From Lineolata rhizophorae (taxonomy: Eukaryota > Ascomycota > Dothideomycetes > Lineolatales > Lineolataceae): 29,396 bases of DNA. Location: contig MU001682.1 in NCBI GenBank assembly GCA_010093515.1, positions 535,130-564,525 on the forward strand, written 5' to 3'. Numbering within the stretch: position 1 is the stretch's first letter; every line of letters begins with the position of its first letter. The notes below the pieces were generated by a model. That model ran no database searches. It saw nothing but the letters and a program-made list of their open reading frames with translations, and was not told where the DNA came from. Shown here piece after piece: positions 19,134 through 29,102 of the stretch. Made by a program: the position numbers and the translations under genes.

Positions 19134-20064
19134 GATACTCCGCAAATAAGCAGGAGTGTCTTGACTTCAAGGCCACAGCGGCTGAAGCCAAGTACATATA
19201 TATGTAGAACACTCTGCAAACACGTATTAAGGACTTATCACGACTCCGGCAATGAGAGTGCAGCCTCACAGAGAGGTGCGGTTGCGGCTTGCGAATTCAA
19301 ACCCGAATTTTGCGAATACGAACTTACTGTGAGGGGTCTAGTTATGCGTGGCAATATAGTAGGAAGTGAGGGGGTCGACGTGGTGGCATCATCTTATCCA
19401 CTGGTCTAACGTCAAAGTGCCCTAATCCAAAAGCGCCATAATCCTACTACATGGCTATGTTGCACTAGTCGAACAAGGCATTCTGCCAGCAATCTTTCGG
19501 CCGTATATCAATCCCCTTCGCAAATTCGGTCCGCACATCCGACAAGTCGGCGTTGGATTAAGACCTCGTTGAAGCGAGAGTAATGTCGCGAGGCATCGAC
19601 GACTATTGAAAATAACCATTAGTGAGATGGTTACAATCCACTTCATCATTCATAATTAGTTTGTACACAGGTTGCTGTGTTTTATATACAGCACGTCTGT
19701 CCGAAGAAGGCTAGACAACAGTTGCCATCAACCAATACTACGCCTCCCAAGACCTTCCTTGAAATTCCAACCACAAAATGCGCCGTTGTCCCAGAGACAC
19801 CGCCATCTGTTCGAAGTCTTATCTTTGCGAGGAATTCTGTTCCCCTTGAGACCTCACCTCAAGGGAATGACCATGTCCAGATGGGATGTGAATAGGTGTG
19901 GAAATTTCCTACAAGCCCTCGCTTAACCCGGGGTATCCCTCTCTTCATCTTACGCCGTGTGAAGCCGAAGCCAAATAGAACCAAGCTCTCCCAACAACCG
20001 ATGCTAAAGTGCTCTAAACCCGATAACATGAAAACTTTTGTCGAACAGTAAAAGAAATTATCCC
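19134..20064. other. Intergenic region between acetyltransferase and palH genes
   Basis: About 930 bp, holding the acetyltransferase promoter and the palH 3' end. A palindromic ACATATATATGT (about 19193-19204) lies 60-70 bp before the acetyltransferase ATG and could act as its TATA region. A 72-codon plus-strand frame near 19677-19895 has no recognisable domain and no supporting signals. Confidence 0.45.
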
Positions 20065-22263
20065 TCAATTGACGTTTCGTCGTTCGATATTTGGGGGACG
20101 AACAGCCCGTGGACTTCTGGGGCCTTCAGGAGGGCTTGCTCTAGGAAACGCTTGCGGAGAATTGTTCGATTCCTGATAGCGGCCAAGACCGAGCGGAGTT
20201 GGTGATGCGCTCTCTGTAATGGATCTACCGAGTTCTTGGGCCGAGAGCTCTCGACGGCCGATAGGTTCAATGTCGTCGCCATCCGGTGAAAACGTTAAAG
20301 TAGGAGAGGCCACTCTGGGCGCATTGGATTCCCGACTGACAGGTGAGCTTGCCGACTGTAATACTTCCGGAGACCACGTCCTGCCACGAGGCTGCGCTGG
20401 AATGATGGTCACTGGCAAGTTCATCTCTGCGTGTCTTCCGGCAGACCTTTCAAGGAACCTCTCGCTTTGCTCCGCTGCAAATGAGACTAGTCGAGACTTC
20501 AAATCCCAGCGTGACGTACTGTTCTCTGGCTGTGTCTTCACTTTTTCGTTTTCGGGCTGGTTTGTAGACTCGAGAACTTTGGCTTGCTGAATCTCTGGAG
20601 GAGGGGATGCGTGTCGTCGTCTAAAAGGGTTTGAGACTGTCGGCCACCTCGACCTACTTCGTTCTCGCTGCGGTTCCTCGTCAATGGTGGTATGAGCTTC
20701 GACGTCCCTCCATTGTATGGTTGAGTGTCTGTCTCCAGACCTCCATTGGCGTTGGGTCGGTTCGGCGGTTTCCTCCGTAACAGATCGTCGCCGGTGAAGG
20801 GGAGAGGGCTCACTTCCCGGATGGTAGCGGACTGCATATATAGTGCTGCCCGCGCTTGTAGAATCCGTCCGACTCACAGGAGAAGCAACAGCTGGGGGTG
20901 GAGTAGGCCCGGCTATGTGCGCAGAAAAATGAGAGCCTGGGCGAGAGGTTGAGTCGAGGGCTGTATGATCTGCCCGTCGTGAATGTTCGTGACCTAGAGG
21001 AATATGAGGCTCCAGCTGGACATGTAGACCTCTTGAAGATCGTCCTATGCGGTGGGCAACACCGCTCAACCTCGCATCAGAAGTACCAGAGGTGTATGTG
21101 CCACCACCCGCTCCAGGTCCATTTCCACGATTCCCACTGCCCCGATGCCCCGGCCAAGTCACCTCTTCAGACGGAGTTGTATCCAACATCTCATCTCCAT
21201 CGAAAATTTCGCGGCCTAATATGCCATCTTTCTTTTCTTCTCTTTCAAGCGCCTCGATGCGCTCAACCCACTCCCACACAATGACACTTGCTGCTGCAGC
21301 GCCCACCCATCTGAAGTAGTCGCCCCAACCGGCGACATTGGGATTCGATATGTCGGTGATGAAGAAAACGACAGGGGTAAGAATGGCGACGACGGACAAC
21401 AACGCAACAAGGGAGACGTTCCACATCATCGAATGATAGAAGGCGTACTTTCGTTTCGTCAAAGAGTAATAGAGAACCCAAGCAGCGTAGAGCATGCTCA
21501 ATGCGAGCTGGAAAAGATAACTCAAGGCGGGAATGGCATCAACAAACCGTCTCGGACGTCCGATAGCATTACCCATGAAGCTGTTGAGGCAGCTGAAGGT
21601 CATGTCGAGCACAATGAGGGCAAAGCCGGTCCACTTGATGATTACCTTTTCCTTATGTCTCGGAAAAAGTCGTATCAACGTTTGGACTTGGGCCAACCAC
21701 AGGAAAACGTCGGAGATGACACGCGAGATCTGAATCTCAAGGCCACCGACAACCTTCTCCCGCAAGGCTGTCGCATCCATGTAGCCATCCTCGTACTGTC
21801 GTTGGGCGACCTTGAAGGTGTCGGCGGTCGCGATGGTGAGAGAAATGGCGACGGTCAAGGCGGCGACTTTCTGCAGCCATGGCCGCGAGCCCACGCCGAT
21901 GACCGAGTCCCCGCCGGTGGCTCCGCTTATCATGCCTCGCCGGCCGATGAGGCCCGTCCTGCCTCCGGCACCACCGACGAAGAAGGTGCGCGGCGTGATG
22001 ATGAGCGTGATGACCAGCATCCAGGCGATAACGGTTGCGGCGCCGGTCGCGTAGACCTGGGGGGTCATGGACGCGTGGAAAGGGTCGCGCATGTCGGTGA
22101 CGCTGTCGGGGCTGCCAACCACCTCGCCGTCGCCGGCGGTCGGCGCGGCGGCGGTGGCGGTGGTGCATTCGGGCGTGAAGACGGCATCGGAGGCGAGGGT
22201 GACGGTGAGGGTCGGGTTGATGCTAATGATGCCGTGGTAGGGCAGGGTGAAGGGGGTGCAGTG
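20065..22263 (-). CDS. palH: PalH/Rim21 ambient-pH sensor (first exon unresolved)
   Basis: The frame from 22263 to the stop at 20065 gives 732 residues. It opens with HCTPFTLPYHGIISINPTLT, an extracellular region found at the start of PalH proteins, followed by about seven membrane segments (for example TGAATVIAWMLVITLIITP, KVAALTVAISLTIATAD, ALSMLYAAWVLYYSL, LLSVVAILTPVVFFI). The signature after the last segment is present: VWEWVERIEALEREEKKDGI, then LGREIFDGDEM. The long C-terminal tail is Ser/Pro/Arg-rich and cytoplasmic. PalH senses alkaline pH at the plasma membrane and recruits the arrestin PalF, which leads to PacC processing. A CCCCACAG acceptor with a TGACCC branch precedes 22263. 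The in-frame ATG at 22380 (METVANHVHVHRSRS) is a candidate first exon, but it is cut off by TGA and has only weak phase-0 donors. Confidence 0.9.
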   Translation of the reverse strand, partial: HCTPFTLPYHGIISINPTLTVTLASDAVFTPECTTATAAAPTAGDGEVVGSPDSVTDMRDPFHASMTPQVYATGAATVIAWMLVITLIITPRTFFVGGAGGRTGLIGRRGMISGATGGDSVIGVGSRPWLQKVAALTVAISLTIATADTFKVAQRQYEDGYMDATALREKVVGGLEIQISRVISDVFLWLAQVQTLIRLFPRHKEKVIIKWTGFALIVLDMTFSCLNSFMGNAIGRPRRFVDAIPALSYLFQLALSMLYAAWVLYYSLTKRKYAFYHSMMWNVSLVALLSVVAILTPVVFFITDISNPNVAGWGDYFRWVGAAAASVIVWEWVERIEALEREEKKDGILGREIFDGDEMLDTTPSEEVTWPGHRGSGNRGNGPGAGGGTYTSGTSDARLSGVAHRIGRSSRGLHVQLEPHIPLGHEHSRRADHTALDSTSRPGSHFSAHIAGPTPPPAVASPVSRTDSTSAGSTIYAVRYHPGSEPSPLHRRRSVTEETAEPTQRQWRSGDRHSTIQWRDVEAHTTIDEEPQRERSRSRWPTVSNPFRRRHASPPPEIQQAKVLESTNQPENEKVKTQPENSTSRWDLKSRLVSFAAEQSERFLERSAGRHAEMNLPVTIIPAQPRGRTWSPEVLQSASSPVSRESNAPRVASPTLTFSPDGDDIEPIGRRELSAQELGRSITESASPTPLGLGRYQESNNSPQAFPRASPPEGPRSPRAVRPPNIERRNVN

Positions 22264-23914
22264 CTGTGGGGAGCAGGGTCAGCAGAGATTGCGCGGGGCG
22301 GGCGCGATAGCGGGCCGAGAGGCTGGAGGGGACGACGAACGAGAGCGGTGGACGTGGACATGATTGGCGACGGTCTCCATGATTGTCGCGGGAGCAGAGC
22401 GGGCGATGGAGGCATGTGCTGGGCGAGCACGCGCGGGCGCGGCGGCGGTCATGCAGCGATGGCAGCGGCAGCGGGCGGGTGGCACGGCATTGCGGAGGCG
22501 GAAAGCTTGACGATGCTTGGGGTGGAGGATGGAAGGCTTGGACGAGCCCGGCGAGGCGGGTTTTGCGCCCGGCTGAGGCCGGCGCCCGCTCTTGGGCTCT
22601 TGGCCGCGCCGCGCGCCTCGCCGGGGCCTGGCCCAATCCGCCCATTCGCCCGCCGGCCGTCGCCTCGCGTCGCCGCCCCTTGACCGGCCCCGTGGCCTGC
22701 GGCCTGATCGCCCCGTGGGCACGGGCCTGTGTTTCGCGGGAAAAGAAAACGAGACACGAGTCAACCGTGCATTTCTTTTCCCGCGTCTTGTTGTTTGCCA
22801 GATGAGGTGCCTGCTTTCGCGCCTGCCCCGGCAAGGCCTCTCGTCCTGCTGCGCCGCCATGCGTTTGCTGAACTTCTGGAGCGCCGGGATGCCCACGTTG
22901 CAAGTGCGCACATACTACGTATGTATGTAGACATCGTATACGCAATCTCGGGGCTGTTGTGGTGTCGCTTTACCCTACGGGGTTATATCTGAGGCGCCGC
23001 CGGCTTCAACTCCTTGCGTTCTCCCGACACTCTCTTCGTCTGCCCCTCGCGTCGCCGCCCTATCAGAATCTCCGCTCCAATCGCGTCGAATCACGTTGCT
23101 GCAGACCGAGGAGCTCCGTTTCTCGGCCGCTGCTCTGGTTCCTGAATCCCGCCTCATCCCAATATACATGGTGGCGTGACTCAGCATGGGTAATCCGCCA
23201 GCGGTCTGTGCCATGCTGCGCCAGCCATGTGGTCGTGAACGCGCGGAAACCGGTCCGTGGAACTTACGGATGAATCATTGCTCTTTTTTTTGGGACGCCG
23301 AGCCAGTGTTCCCCGTTTGCAAACATCTCGAGTCAGTATAGCACATTCTGATTGGCCTCGGTCATTTCCACCCTGTAGGTGGACTGGACCGTCATCAAGC
23401 ATCGAAGAAGCATTTCGTTTTTTCGAAGTGAGTACATAAGTCCATCATAACCCCGAGCATAGGCGAAGTGGGTACTCCGGTAGAAGAACTTTTCTTTCGT
23501 CTTGCTTCTGCTAGACCCGCGGATGGTAGCGCCAGGGGATTGACAATCTTTGTGAGTCTATTCCTGACTTGGGCACAAAAGAAAAGGAAAAAAAAAAAAA
23601 GAAAGAAAGACAGTGAACCCGTAACCAGATCAGTGGAGGTCTTGGGCTGCCGTGCACGTTCCCGTCCGATACACGTGACGCTTAGCTAATGGTCGGCATC
23701 GTCGGGGTCCCCCGGCCGACGACAAGGCGCGTCTACCTACTACGTAGAGCACCTTACACACCCCCCACGCCGCAACCGGGGGAGCTTTCCAAGCAGCCAG
23801 GGAACCTCCGCAGCTCATACAATGGTCGCCTGCTCCGTCGAAGTCGCGCGTCTCGCTCGCACTTCCTCTCGTCTCCCCACCGCCAAACGTCCATGCCACT
23901 AGTCTGCCGCGCAC
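22264..23914. promoter_or_regulatory. Divergent upstream region of palH and the TBC Rab-GAP gene
   Basis: About 1.65 kb. The part next to palH (22264-22750) is very GC-rich and makes long frames on both strands without domains; it should contain the first palH exon and leader. Further right are a purine tract (23578-23611, with 13 consecutive A) and a CACGTGAC site (23672-23679) 236 bp before the Rab-GAP ATG. The latter matches the bHLH/Cbf1-type RTCACRTG consensus on the minus strand. No other gene is visible. Confidence 0.5.
23578..23611 (+). repeat. Purine-only tract with (A)13 and GAAA repeats
   Basis: An uninterrupted A/G stretch with a run of A followed by GAAAGAAAGA, about 310 bp upstream of the Rab-GAP start codon. 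Such tracts commonly exclude nucleosomes in fungal promoters; that role here is an inference. Confidence 0.6.
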
Positions 23915-25491
23915 ATGGACCAGGACCCGCGCAGCCGCAGCCGCGACTTGACGCCGTCCACCGCAACGGGGGACGAGACGCCCGCGCGTAGCCTTGCGTC
24001 GCCGCCGGACGAGGACAAGGCTGCCCGCAAAACCGAATCACCGCCCACTTCTGTAGCCGACGGCGAGAAGACTGCACGTACCCCTCCCCAGCCCGCATCG
24101 TCAGGGACGTCTGCGCCTGCTCCTCTGACCGCGGCAGAAGAGGCCAAAGTCGAACAAATCCTTCGGGCATGTGAGTCTCAGGACTTGCTGAGTTTGATAG
24201 ATTATGCGAGCACCTCTGGAGGGTTCGTGAACGATGAGGCGCGGCGAGTGGCCTGTGAGCTTCCGTTACGTCCTACCTGCTTTGTGAATGAACTAACCGC
24301 CATGCTTACTTATAAGGGCCTATTCTGTTAGGATGCTCTGGTGATCCCGAAATAGAGTCGCCGTGGCAGGACCTGCCTGTCCAACAGTACGAACGCCAGA
24401 TCGGGCTCGATGTAGATCGCTCGTTTGTATACTACCCGAAGCGTAAGCATGCTTCCTTTGGCCGTTAACCTATAGGTTAACGCTAACAAGACTTGCTGTA
24501 GACCAAACGGAAAAGGAACTAGCTATTCGAAAGGGCGAGCTGAGCGACTTGATCGTGTCTGTGCTTCGGCAGAATCCGTTCCTTCATTACTTCCAAGGCT
24601 ACCATGATATCGTGCAGGTGTTTCTCCTTGTCTTAGGTCCCACGGCCTCTAGAGAACCTGTCACTCGCCTTTCGTTAGTTCGGATTCGCGACTTCATGCA
24701 ATTTACCTTGGCTGCGACTAAAACACACTACAAACTACTTCCCGATATCCTGTTCAAGGCAGATCCAGAGCTCTGCAGGCGAGTGTCGGATGCGAACCCG
24801 TCTTGTGCCTTAGCCGCATTGTTGACCCTCTATGCGCATGCTATTCGGGAGTATTCCGAGGTCACTCGTTTGTTCGATTTCTTGCTTGCACATGAAGCCA
24901 GCATGTCCATTTACTTATTCGCAGCGGTGCGTGCGATCTTTAATGTTGTAGTTGATGGCAACACTGACGAGGTTTCAGATCATCTTAGCGCGTAGAGAAG
25001 ATATTCTCACCATGGACCCTGACGAGCCTGATATGATCCACGTGACGGTCGCAAATTTGCCTCAGCAGCCGCTCGAGCTCGAACAGCTTATTGAGCACAC
25101 CATGGTGTTGTTCAAACAGCACAAACCTTGCACTTTGCCCTGGTTGACATGGTTCCAGGTTTCGCGCTATAGCGTTCTCAAAACAACTCAGGATCTACAG
25201 ACCCGAACGTCTCAATGTCTCGGCGAAGCCCGACAACAGTTTACGAGGCATGAGTCTGAGTTGAAGTTCTTTGAAGACGTGAGGAAGAGATATACCTTTG
25301 CGCGACTCCAGCTCAAAAAGCACCGGTCAAGTGCCAAGGTCGCTGGTCTCACTGCTGTAGTGGTAGTGGTAGCATGGTGGTTGGCGAAGTCGGGCTCACA
25401 GCCCGCGTTCCTACGTGCATTTGGTGGTTCGATGCTGCTTGAGCCTTTAAGACGGATATCATCCTTCTTTCGAGCAACGCGGTTGGATTGA
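23915..25491 (+). CDS. GYP8: TBC-domain Rab GTPase-activating protein (Gyp8/TBC1D20 type)
   Basis: Exons 23915-24254, 24317-24442, 24502-24926 and 24979-25491 encode 467 residues. The introns are 62, 59 and 52 nt, each with a clear CTAAC or CTGAC branch. After a Pro/Ser/Thr-rich N-terminus, the TBC domain starts at residue 109 with the spliced RRVAWPILLGC. It holds both catalytic fingers: R148 in GLDVDRSFVYYP (IxxDxxR) and Q187 in HYFQGYHDI (YxQG). The end of the protein has a single membrane segment, VAGLTAVVVVVAWWLAKS (about residues 418-435). A C-terminal anchor is characteristic of TBC1D20 and yeast Gyp8, which act on Rab1/Ypt1-class GTPases at the ER and early secretory pathway. Domain order, both fingers and the anchor support the call; the Rab target is inferred. 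Confidence 0.9.
24464..24481. repeat. 18-nt perfect palindrome inside an intron
   Basis: GTTAACCTATAGGTTAAC is its own reverse complement. It lies wholly within the second intron of the Rab-GAP gene (24443-24501) and ends in the first base of the likely branch region CGCTAAC (24481-24487). In RNA it could form a 7-bp hairpin with a UAUA loop. Confidence 0.7.
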
Positions 25492-25862
25492 TTTGGGCAG
25501 TGGTTGTCTTTGGCGCCCGCGTAGATGAATGCATGGAGGATTGGAATTGCTCGTTCGACCGTAGGTTAAAGCGGACGATAGCATTGGGCGTTTTGTATTA
25601 GACTTGGTTTGTGAAAAGTGCGTTCGACTGCGATAAACTTCTGCTGCATTGCGGTTGCCACAAATCTCGATGTTAAAAATGTCCACCTTGATATTGATTG
25701 TGACCAGTGACTGAGAATCATGTTCGTCCACGGTAGGAACGTATCAGGCTTTGTAAAGGTATGAATTAATAACCCCAAAGGTAAAACTGTTCTAGAGCGC
25801 CCAAATCCCACCTTAGATACTAATACTATACGACAGGCAGCGAGCTCGACCTTAAGCCCAAA
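25492..25862. other. 3' intergenic region between convergent genes
   Basis: About 370 bp between the stop codons of the Rab-GAP gene (+) and the protein X gene (-). It should hold both 3' untranslated regions. I see no gene, RNA or distinct repeat. Confidence 0.5.
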
Positions 25863-27326
25863 TTATAGTACAAGCCTCCCCGGCTCCGCCTCAAGGACTG
25901 TTTTGACACGCTCCAAGAACACTTTTGCTCTCTTCTCGTCCCCTTTCGGCACCGTAATACTGAACGTGTTATGAGAAGCGGAGACACCTGCCCCCTCAAA
26001 AGCGACCGGCGTCCTCTTAGCACCCTTCGAAGACGCCTTTCCAGTAAGAATGTCATATGGATCGGGCTTCGCAGCGGTTTTCCTAGCGCTGGAGACGGGA
26101 GTAAGGGGCGGACCTAGGGCCATAATTTGAGGTGAGAAGTGGCCGCGGGATGCCTTGACCTTGTTTAGGCCGAGAACGGCATTGAAGAGCTCGTCTGCGG
26201 TCGGCTTGGCCAGCTTTGAACGCGGAAGGTCCTCGTTCGCCAGTTCGACAGCGCGCGCGACGAAAGCCGAGAGAGGAAGGTCGATGCCCAGGCTGTCACG
26301 GATGCGTTTCTGGCACCTGAGAACCTCGGTGAGAGATATGTGAACGGTGACTTGCGTCTCAGGCGGCGGCGGAGGGGGTTCCGGACGGGTAGCCGGGGCA
26401 GGCTTCTTCGCCTCAGACGTCTTGGGAGGGGCGGCCTTGATGTTGCTCAGGTCAAGGTGGCTCAGCTTCTCTATGCGCTGGGCCTGCTTCTTGGGATAGT
26501 CGCTCTGGATGCTGCCTAAGTACGCGAGAACGTCTCCCTTTAGGAGACGGCCGTTCGGCCCGGTCGCGGGAATCTTGCTTGCCTCCTCGTCCGAAATTCC
26601 TTTCTCGTTCAAGAGATGCTGGACCGACGGGTACAACGGGTACTTCTGATCTCGAGGCTTGCCTTCGGGCTTGTTAGCTCCAGTGGACTGCGCCTTCGAC
26701 GATTCCGTTTTCGGGACTCCGGGTTCCGCAGACGGAGCCGGCTTCGAGGGTTTTTCTTCGGCCTTCTTAGATTCAGGGGCCGAGTCTTCCGGCGGGATTT
26801 CGAGGCTCGAGAGGTCGTCGTCTGGATCCGCCATTACTGCAATTCGGGTACCGACTTGGACTGATTTGCTGCCGTCGCCTTGCTGGACTGAGTATCAGCG
26901 GCTCCGCTCCGTACACTGTTTGATAGTTCCACTCAGAAAGCCTATCGGCCATACCATTATTTTCGCTAGAACTCCGTCATCCTGAGCCTCAACATCCATC
27001 TGCGCCTTGTCGGTCTCGATTTCGAGTAGGACGTCGCCGGCAGTAAACGAATCTCCCTCCTTGAGCTTCCACTTGGATATATTACCCTCGGTCATCGTCG
27101 GAGACATGGCCGGCATGGCGAAATTGTGGGCCGCGAGCGCTGCGGCGCTGGTGTGGTATGCTGTTCAGGGAGAGCCGACGGTCAGCCAAGCTGAACTCAA
27201 GAACGATATCGAGAAACTCTTTGAGGTGGGGGATTCCGAGGACTGACTTCGAGCGCGCGCATTGCGCCGCAATTGCCGCGCGGCACTCCTGGCCGATAGC
27301 CTGCATGCCGTCGCAATTGATGCCAT
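25863..27326 (-). CDS. PDX1: Pyruvate dehydrogenase complex protein X (E3-binding protein)
   Basis: Exons 27326-27248, 27160-26955 and 26882-25863 encode 434 residues. The introns are 87 nt (GTCAGT donor, GGCTGACCG branch) and 72 nt. Residues 1-41 are an Arg/Ala-rich mitochondrial presequence ([20 protein letters not shown]) ending in [15 protein letters not shown]. The lipoyl domain begins at M42 ([20 protein letters not shown]) and its lipoyl lysine is K78 in [16 protein letters not shown] Pro/Lys/Ser-rich linker leads to the E3-binding domain at about 176-218 ([17 protein letters not shown], then [20 protein letters not shown]). The remainder resembles a shortened acyltransferase domain without the HxxxDG catalytic motif, the difference between protein X and true E2. 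Protein X holds dihydrolipoamide dehydrogenase in the complex. An 87-nt first intron is needed because the frame otherwise meets TGA just before TAYHTS. Confidence 0.93.
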
Positions 27327-27655
27327 AGCAGAAGGATGGGTAGGTGAGTGCGAGAGAGACGGAGGTGAGAGGGTTCGCCGAAATCGTTGAGGGCAGGCCG
27401 TTGGGCGCAGTCGGCGGCCGGAGTGGTAGCTGCGGCTGCGGAGCCGCTCGCCGGGGCGTGCTGACCGGGATTAGTAGGGCGATTAGCCGCACCTGTGGCT
27501 GGGCATCTCGGTGATCTGATCTCGAGAACTTCTCGAACTTTGCTGTGCCTTTGCTGTGCCTCATAGCTTAAGTCGACGAAGTCAAAGTCACTCTTCTCTT
27601 TCCCTCGAGCTGGTGCGACGCTCACAGAGCAGCCGGGCACGCCGCCCTGGCAACT
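27327..27655. promoter_or_regulatory. Divergent promoter of the protein X and mitochondrial membrane protein genes
   Basis: These 329 bp separate two start codons on opposite strands, both for proteins with Arg-rich presequences. CTCTCTCGCACTCACC on the minus strand just before the protein X ATG is a typical pyrimidine-rich fungal leader. No TATA box is evident on either side. Confidence 0.5.
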
Positions 27656-28525
27656 ATGACGGTTTTCTGGCACCCCTTCACAAGCGCCCGGCCTTGCCGG
27701 CGCTGTTCCCTCGTCCTGTTCCACCTTTCCGGTGCCAACTTGCAATCGCGCAGGGCCTTTTCCTCGCTGCGGTCCAGCAATGCCACATACGCACGCCTCG
27801 TCCGCCGTGCTCGGGGCGGCAGAGCGCACTCGCGCGCGATGGCGGGGAAGTCGGGCAGCTTCGCCGGAACCACGTACGAGCAGATATTGGCCAGCCGCGG
27901 ACAGCCGCTGGTGCTCTACGAAGCGCCGTCGCAGCGCAACCTCATCTTCGCCTCCTACAGCTCCGCCGTGTTCCTCGCCGGCTTCGCCGCCGCCGTCACG
28001 ACGCAGCTGGAGGCCGGGCGCCACGGCCGGCCCGTCCCCAAGTGGATCGCATGGACCGAGTTCGCCAGCGCCTTGGGCCTCGTCGTCATGGCCGGCTGGC
28101 TAGTGTCGCACCCGCAGAAGGTCATCCGGCGGATGACAGCCATACCGGTGGGCAGCACGGCGCTCAGCCTGCGCCTGGACATCCAGAAGACGCTTCCCTT
28201 CATACAGCCGAAGCCCATCGAGGTACCGGCGCGCGATGTTCATCTGGAGAGGGGGATTCGCATCGCCAACCGCCCGCTACGCTTCAGGCCGGAAGGCGCG
28301 AAGCTGTACAATGCGAGGGAGCGGAAGGGAGCAGCATGGATGCCGCGCATCTTCTATCGTCCCGTCGCAGTAGTGCGGCGGAACTGGTTTCCCGAGCATT
28401 TTGTCTGGGTCGATGTTCGCGGCCACACCAAGTATAAGATCGACGTCATGGGGCAGTTTGATAAAGACGGACAGTGTAAGTACACCACCAGGCTGGGTAC
28501 GGGCGGCGCACTAATACATGTCTAG
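27656..28525 (+). CDS. Conserved-looking mitochondrial membrane protein, function unknown
   Basis: A single exon gives 289 residues. The N-terminal ~60 residues are rich in Arg, Ser and Ala without acidic residues (SRRAFSSLRSSNATYARLVR, then RARGGRAHSR), as expected of a mitochondrial presequence. The body has two hydrophobic segments, LIFASYSSAVFLAGFAAAVT and ASALGLVVMAGWLVS, joined by a short loop with PVPKWIAW. A soluble, basic C-terminal part follows with VIRRMTAIPVG, LRLDIQKTLPF and NWFPEHFVWVDVRG. The two-helix layout and the RRMTAIP segment recall small TMEM223/TMEM186-type mitochondrial proteins that help assemble respiratory complexes; this comparison is from memory and weak. The start at 27656 is the first ATG in the frame; an internal Met at MAGKSGSFAG (27839) would drop the presequence. 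Divergent pairing with protein X is consistent with a mitochondrial role. Confidence 0.75.
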   Translation: MTVFWHPFTSARPCRRCSLVLFHLSGANLQSRRAFSSLRSSNATYARLVRRARGGRAHSRAMAGKSGSFAGTTYEQILASRGQPLVLYEAPSQRNLIFASYSSAVFLAGFAAAVTTQLEAGRHGRPVPKWIAWTEFASALGLVVMAGWLVSHPQKVIRRMTAIPVGSTALSLRLDIQKTLPFIQPKPIEVPARDVHLERGIRIANRPLRFRPEGAKLYNARERKGAAWMPRIFYRPVAVVRRNWFPEHFVWVDVRGHTKYKIDVMGQFDKDGQCKYTTRLGTGGALIHV

Positions 28526-29102
28526 CTATTGACCAACTCCTACGCTACGGCTAATGCCCAAGTGATGCGAAGGAATGATCGCTTCCCACCTCTGTTCTGG
28601 AGTGAAGCCAGTCATAGACGGACTCACTAAGTCCCATTTGAGTTGAGCGTCGCAGTAACTACGTGGTAAAGGCCCAATTCATCCTCGAAATGACTGGTAA
28701 GATCGGACCTGCTCCCCTTTATCCAGAGGCTAGGCGTGAGACGCTCCTTGCATTTTGTCTATCAGAGGCAGCATGAGCCGTCATACTACCGCCGTCTTGC
28801 GACGACAGCGATGTATTCTACTCTGTAACGTTGTAAATTAGACCCAGAAATGTATGATAACAGTCCAACCAGTGGTACATCTTTCAAGCGCACGTTGTGT
28901 TGTCCGTACAATTTTCCAGCCGGCTGCAGAATACTGACCATGACTGCTGCTCCAGGATTTTGCGGTGCGTGTTTCTAGACCAATTTTGCATTCATCGGTC
29001 TTAATAAGCTAGCTGACCGGGTTCCGAGTCACCCGGGGTTCCAACTCACTGACCCGAAACCACCCATCCTCATGAAAAATCGTGTTTATTCTCTCAACGT
29101 AG
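28526..29102. other. Gap between the last gene and the right transposon
   Basis: About 580 bp. The left part should be the 3' region of the membrane-protein gene. From about 29012 the sequence looks like the end of the transposon (see the repeat at 29017-29049). No gene is visible. Confidence 0.45.
29017..29049. repeat. 17-nt-period direct repeat at 3' end of right transposon
   Basis: GGGTTCCGAGTCAC at 29019-29032 and GGGTTCCAACTCAC at 29036-29049 match at 12 of 14 positions with a 17-nt period. CCGGGT and ACCCGG (29017-29022 and 29031-29036) also form inverted arms. The repeat lies 54-86 bp beyond the transposase stop codon, where a terminal inverted repeat is expected. A TA dinucleotide at 29010-29011 could be part of a TA target-site duplication. 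Confidence 0.45.

Noticed and set aside
21433-22683. 416-codon plus-strand open frame
   Set aside because: It is antisense to the PalH coding exon, and its Gly/Arg/Asp-rich composition is what the complement of GC-rich PalH codons gives. It has no domain.
23530-23803. Two GCCAGG sites as PacC-binding sites upstream of palH
   Set aside because: The 6-nt GCCARG consensus is expected by chance in 1.6 kb. The sites lie over 1 kb from palH and nearer the divergent Rab-GAP gene.
27197-28024. 275-codon minus-strand open frame
   Set aside because: It overlaps the first exon of protein X in another frame and runs antisense through the membrane-protein gene. Its length is explained by GC-rich codons.
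27556-28437. 293-codon plus-strand open frame
   Set aside because: It is a second frame of the membrane-protein gene. Only the 27656-28525 frame shows a presequence and membrane segments.
29017-29049. GGTTCCAACTC as a tRNA B-box
   Set aside because: No acceptor stem, A-box or anticodon arm can be folded around it. It fits better as a transposon end repeat.
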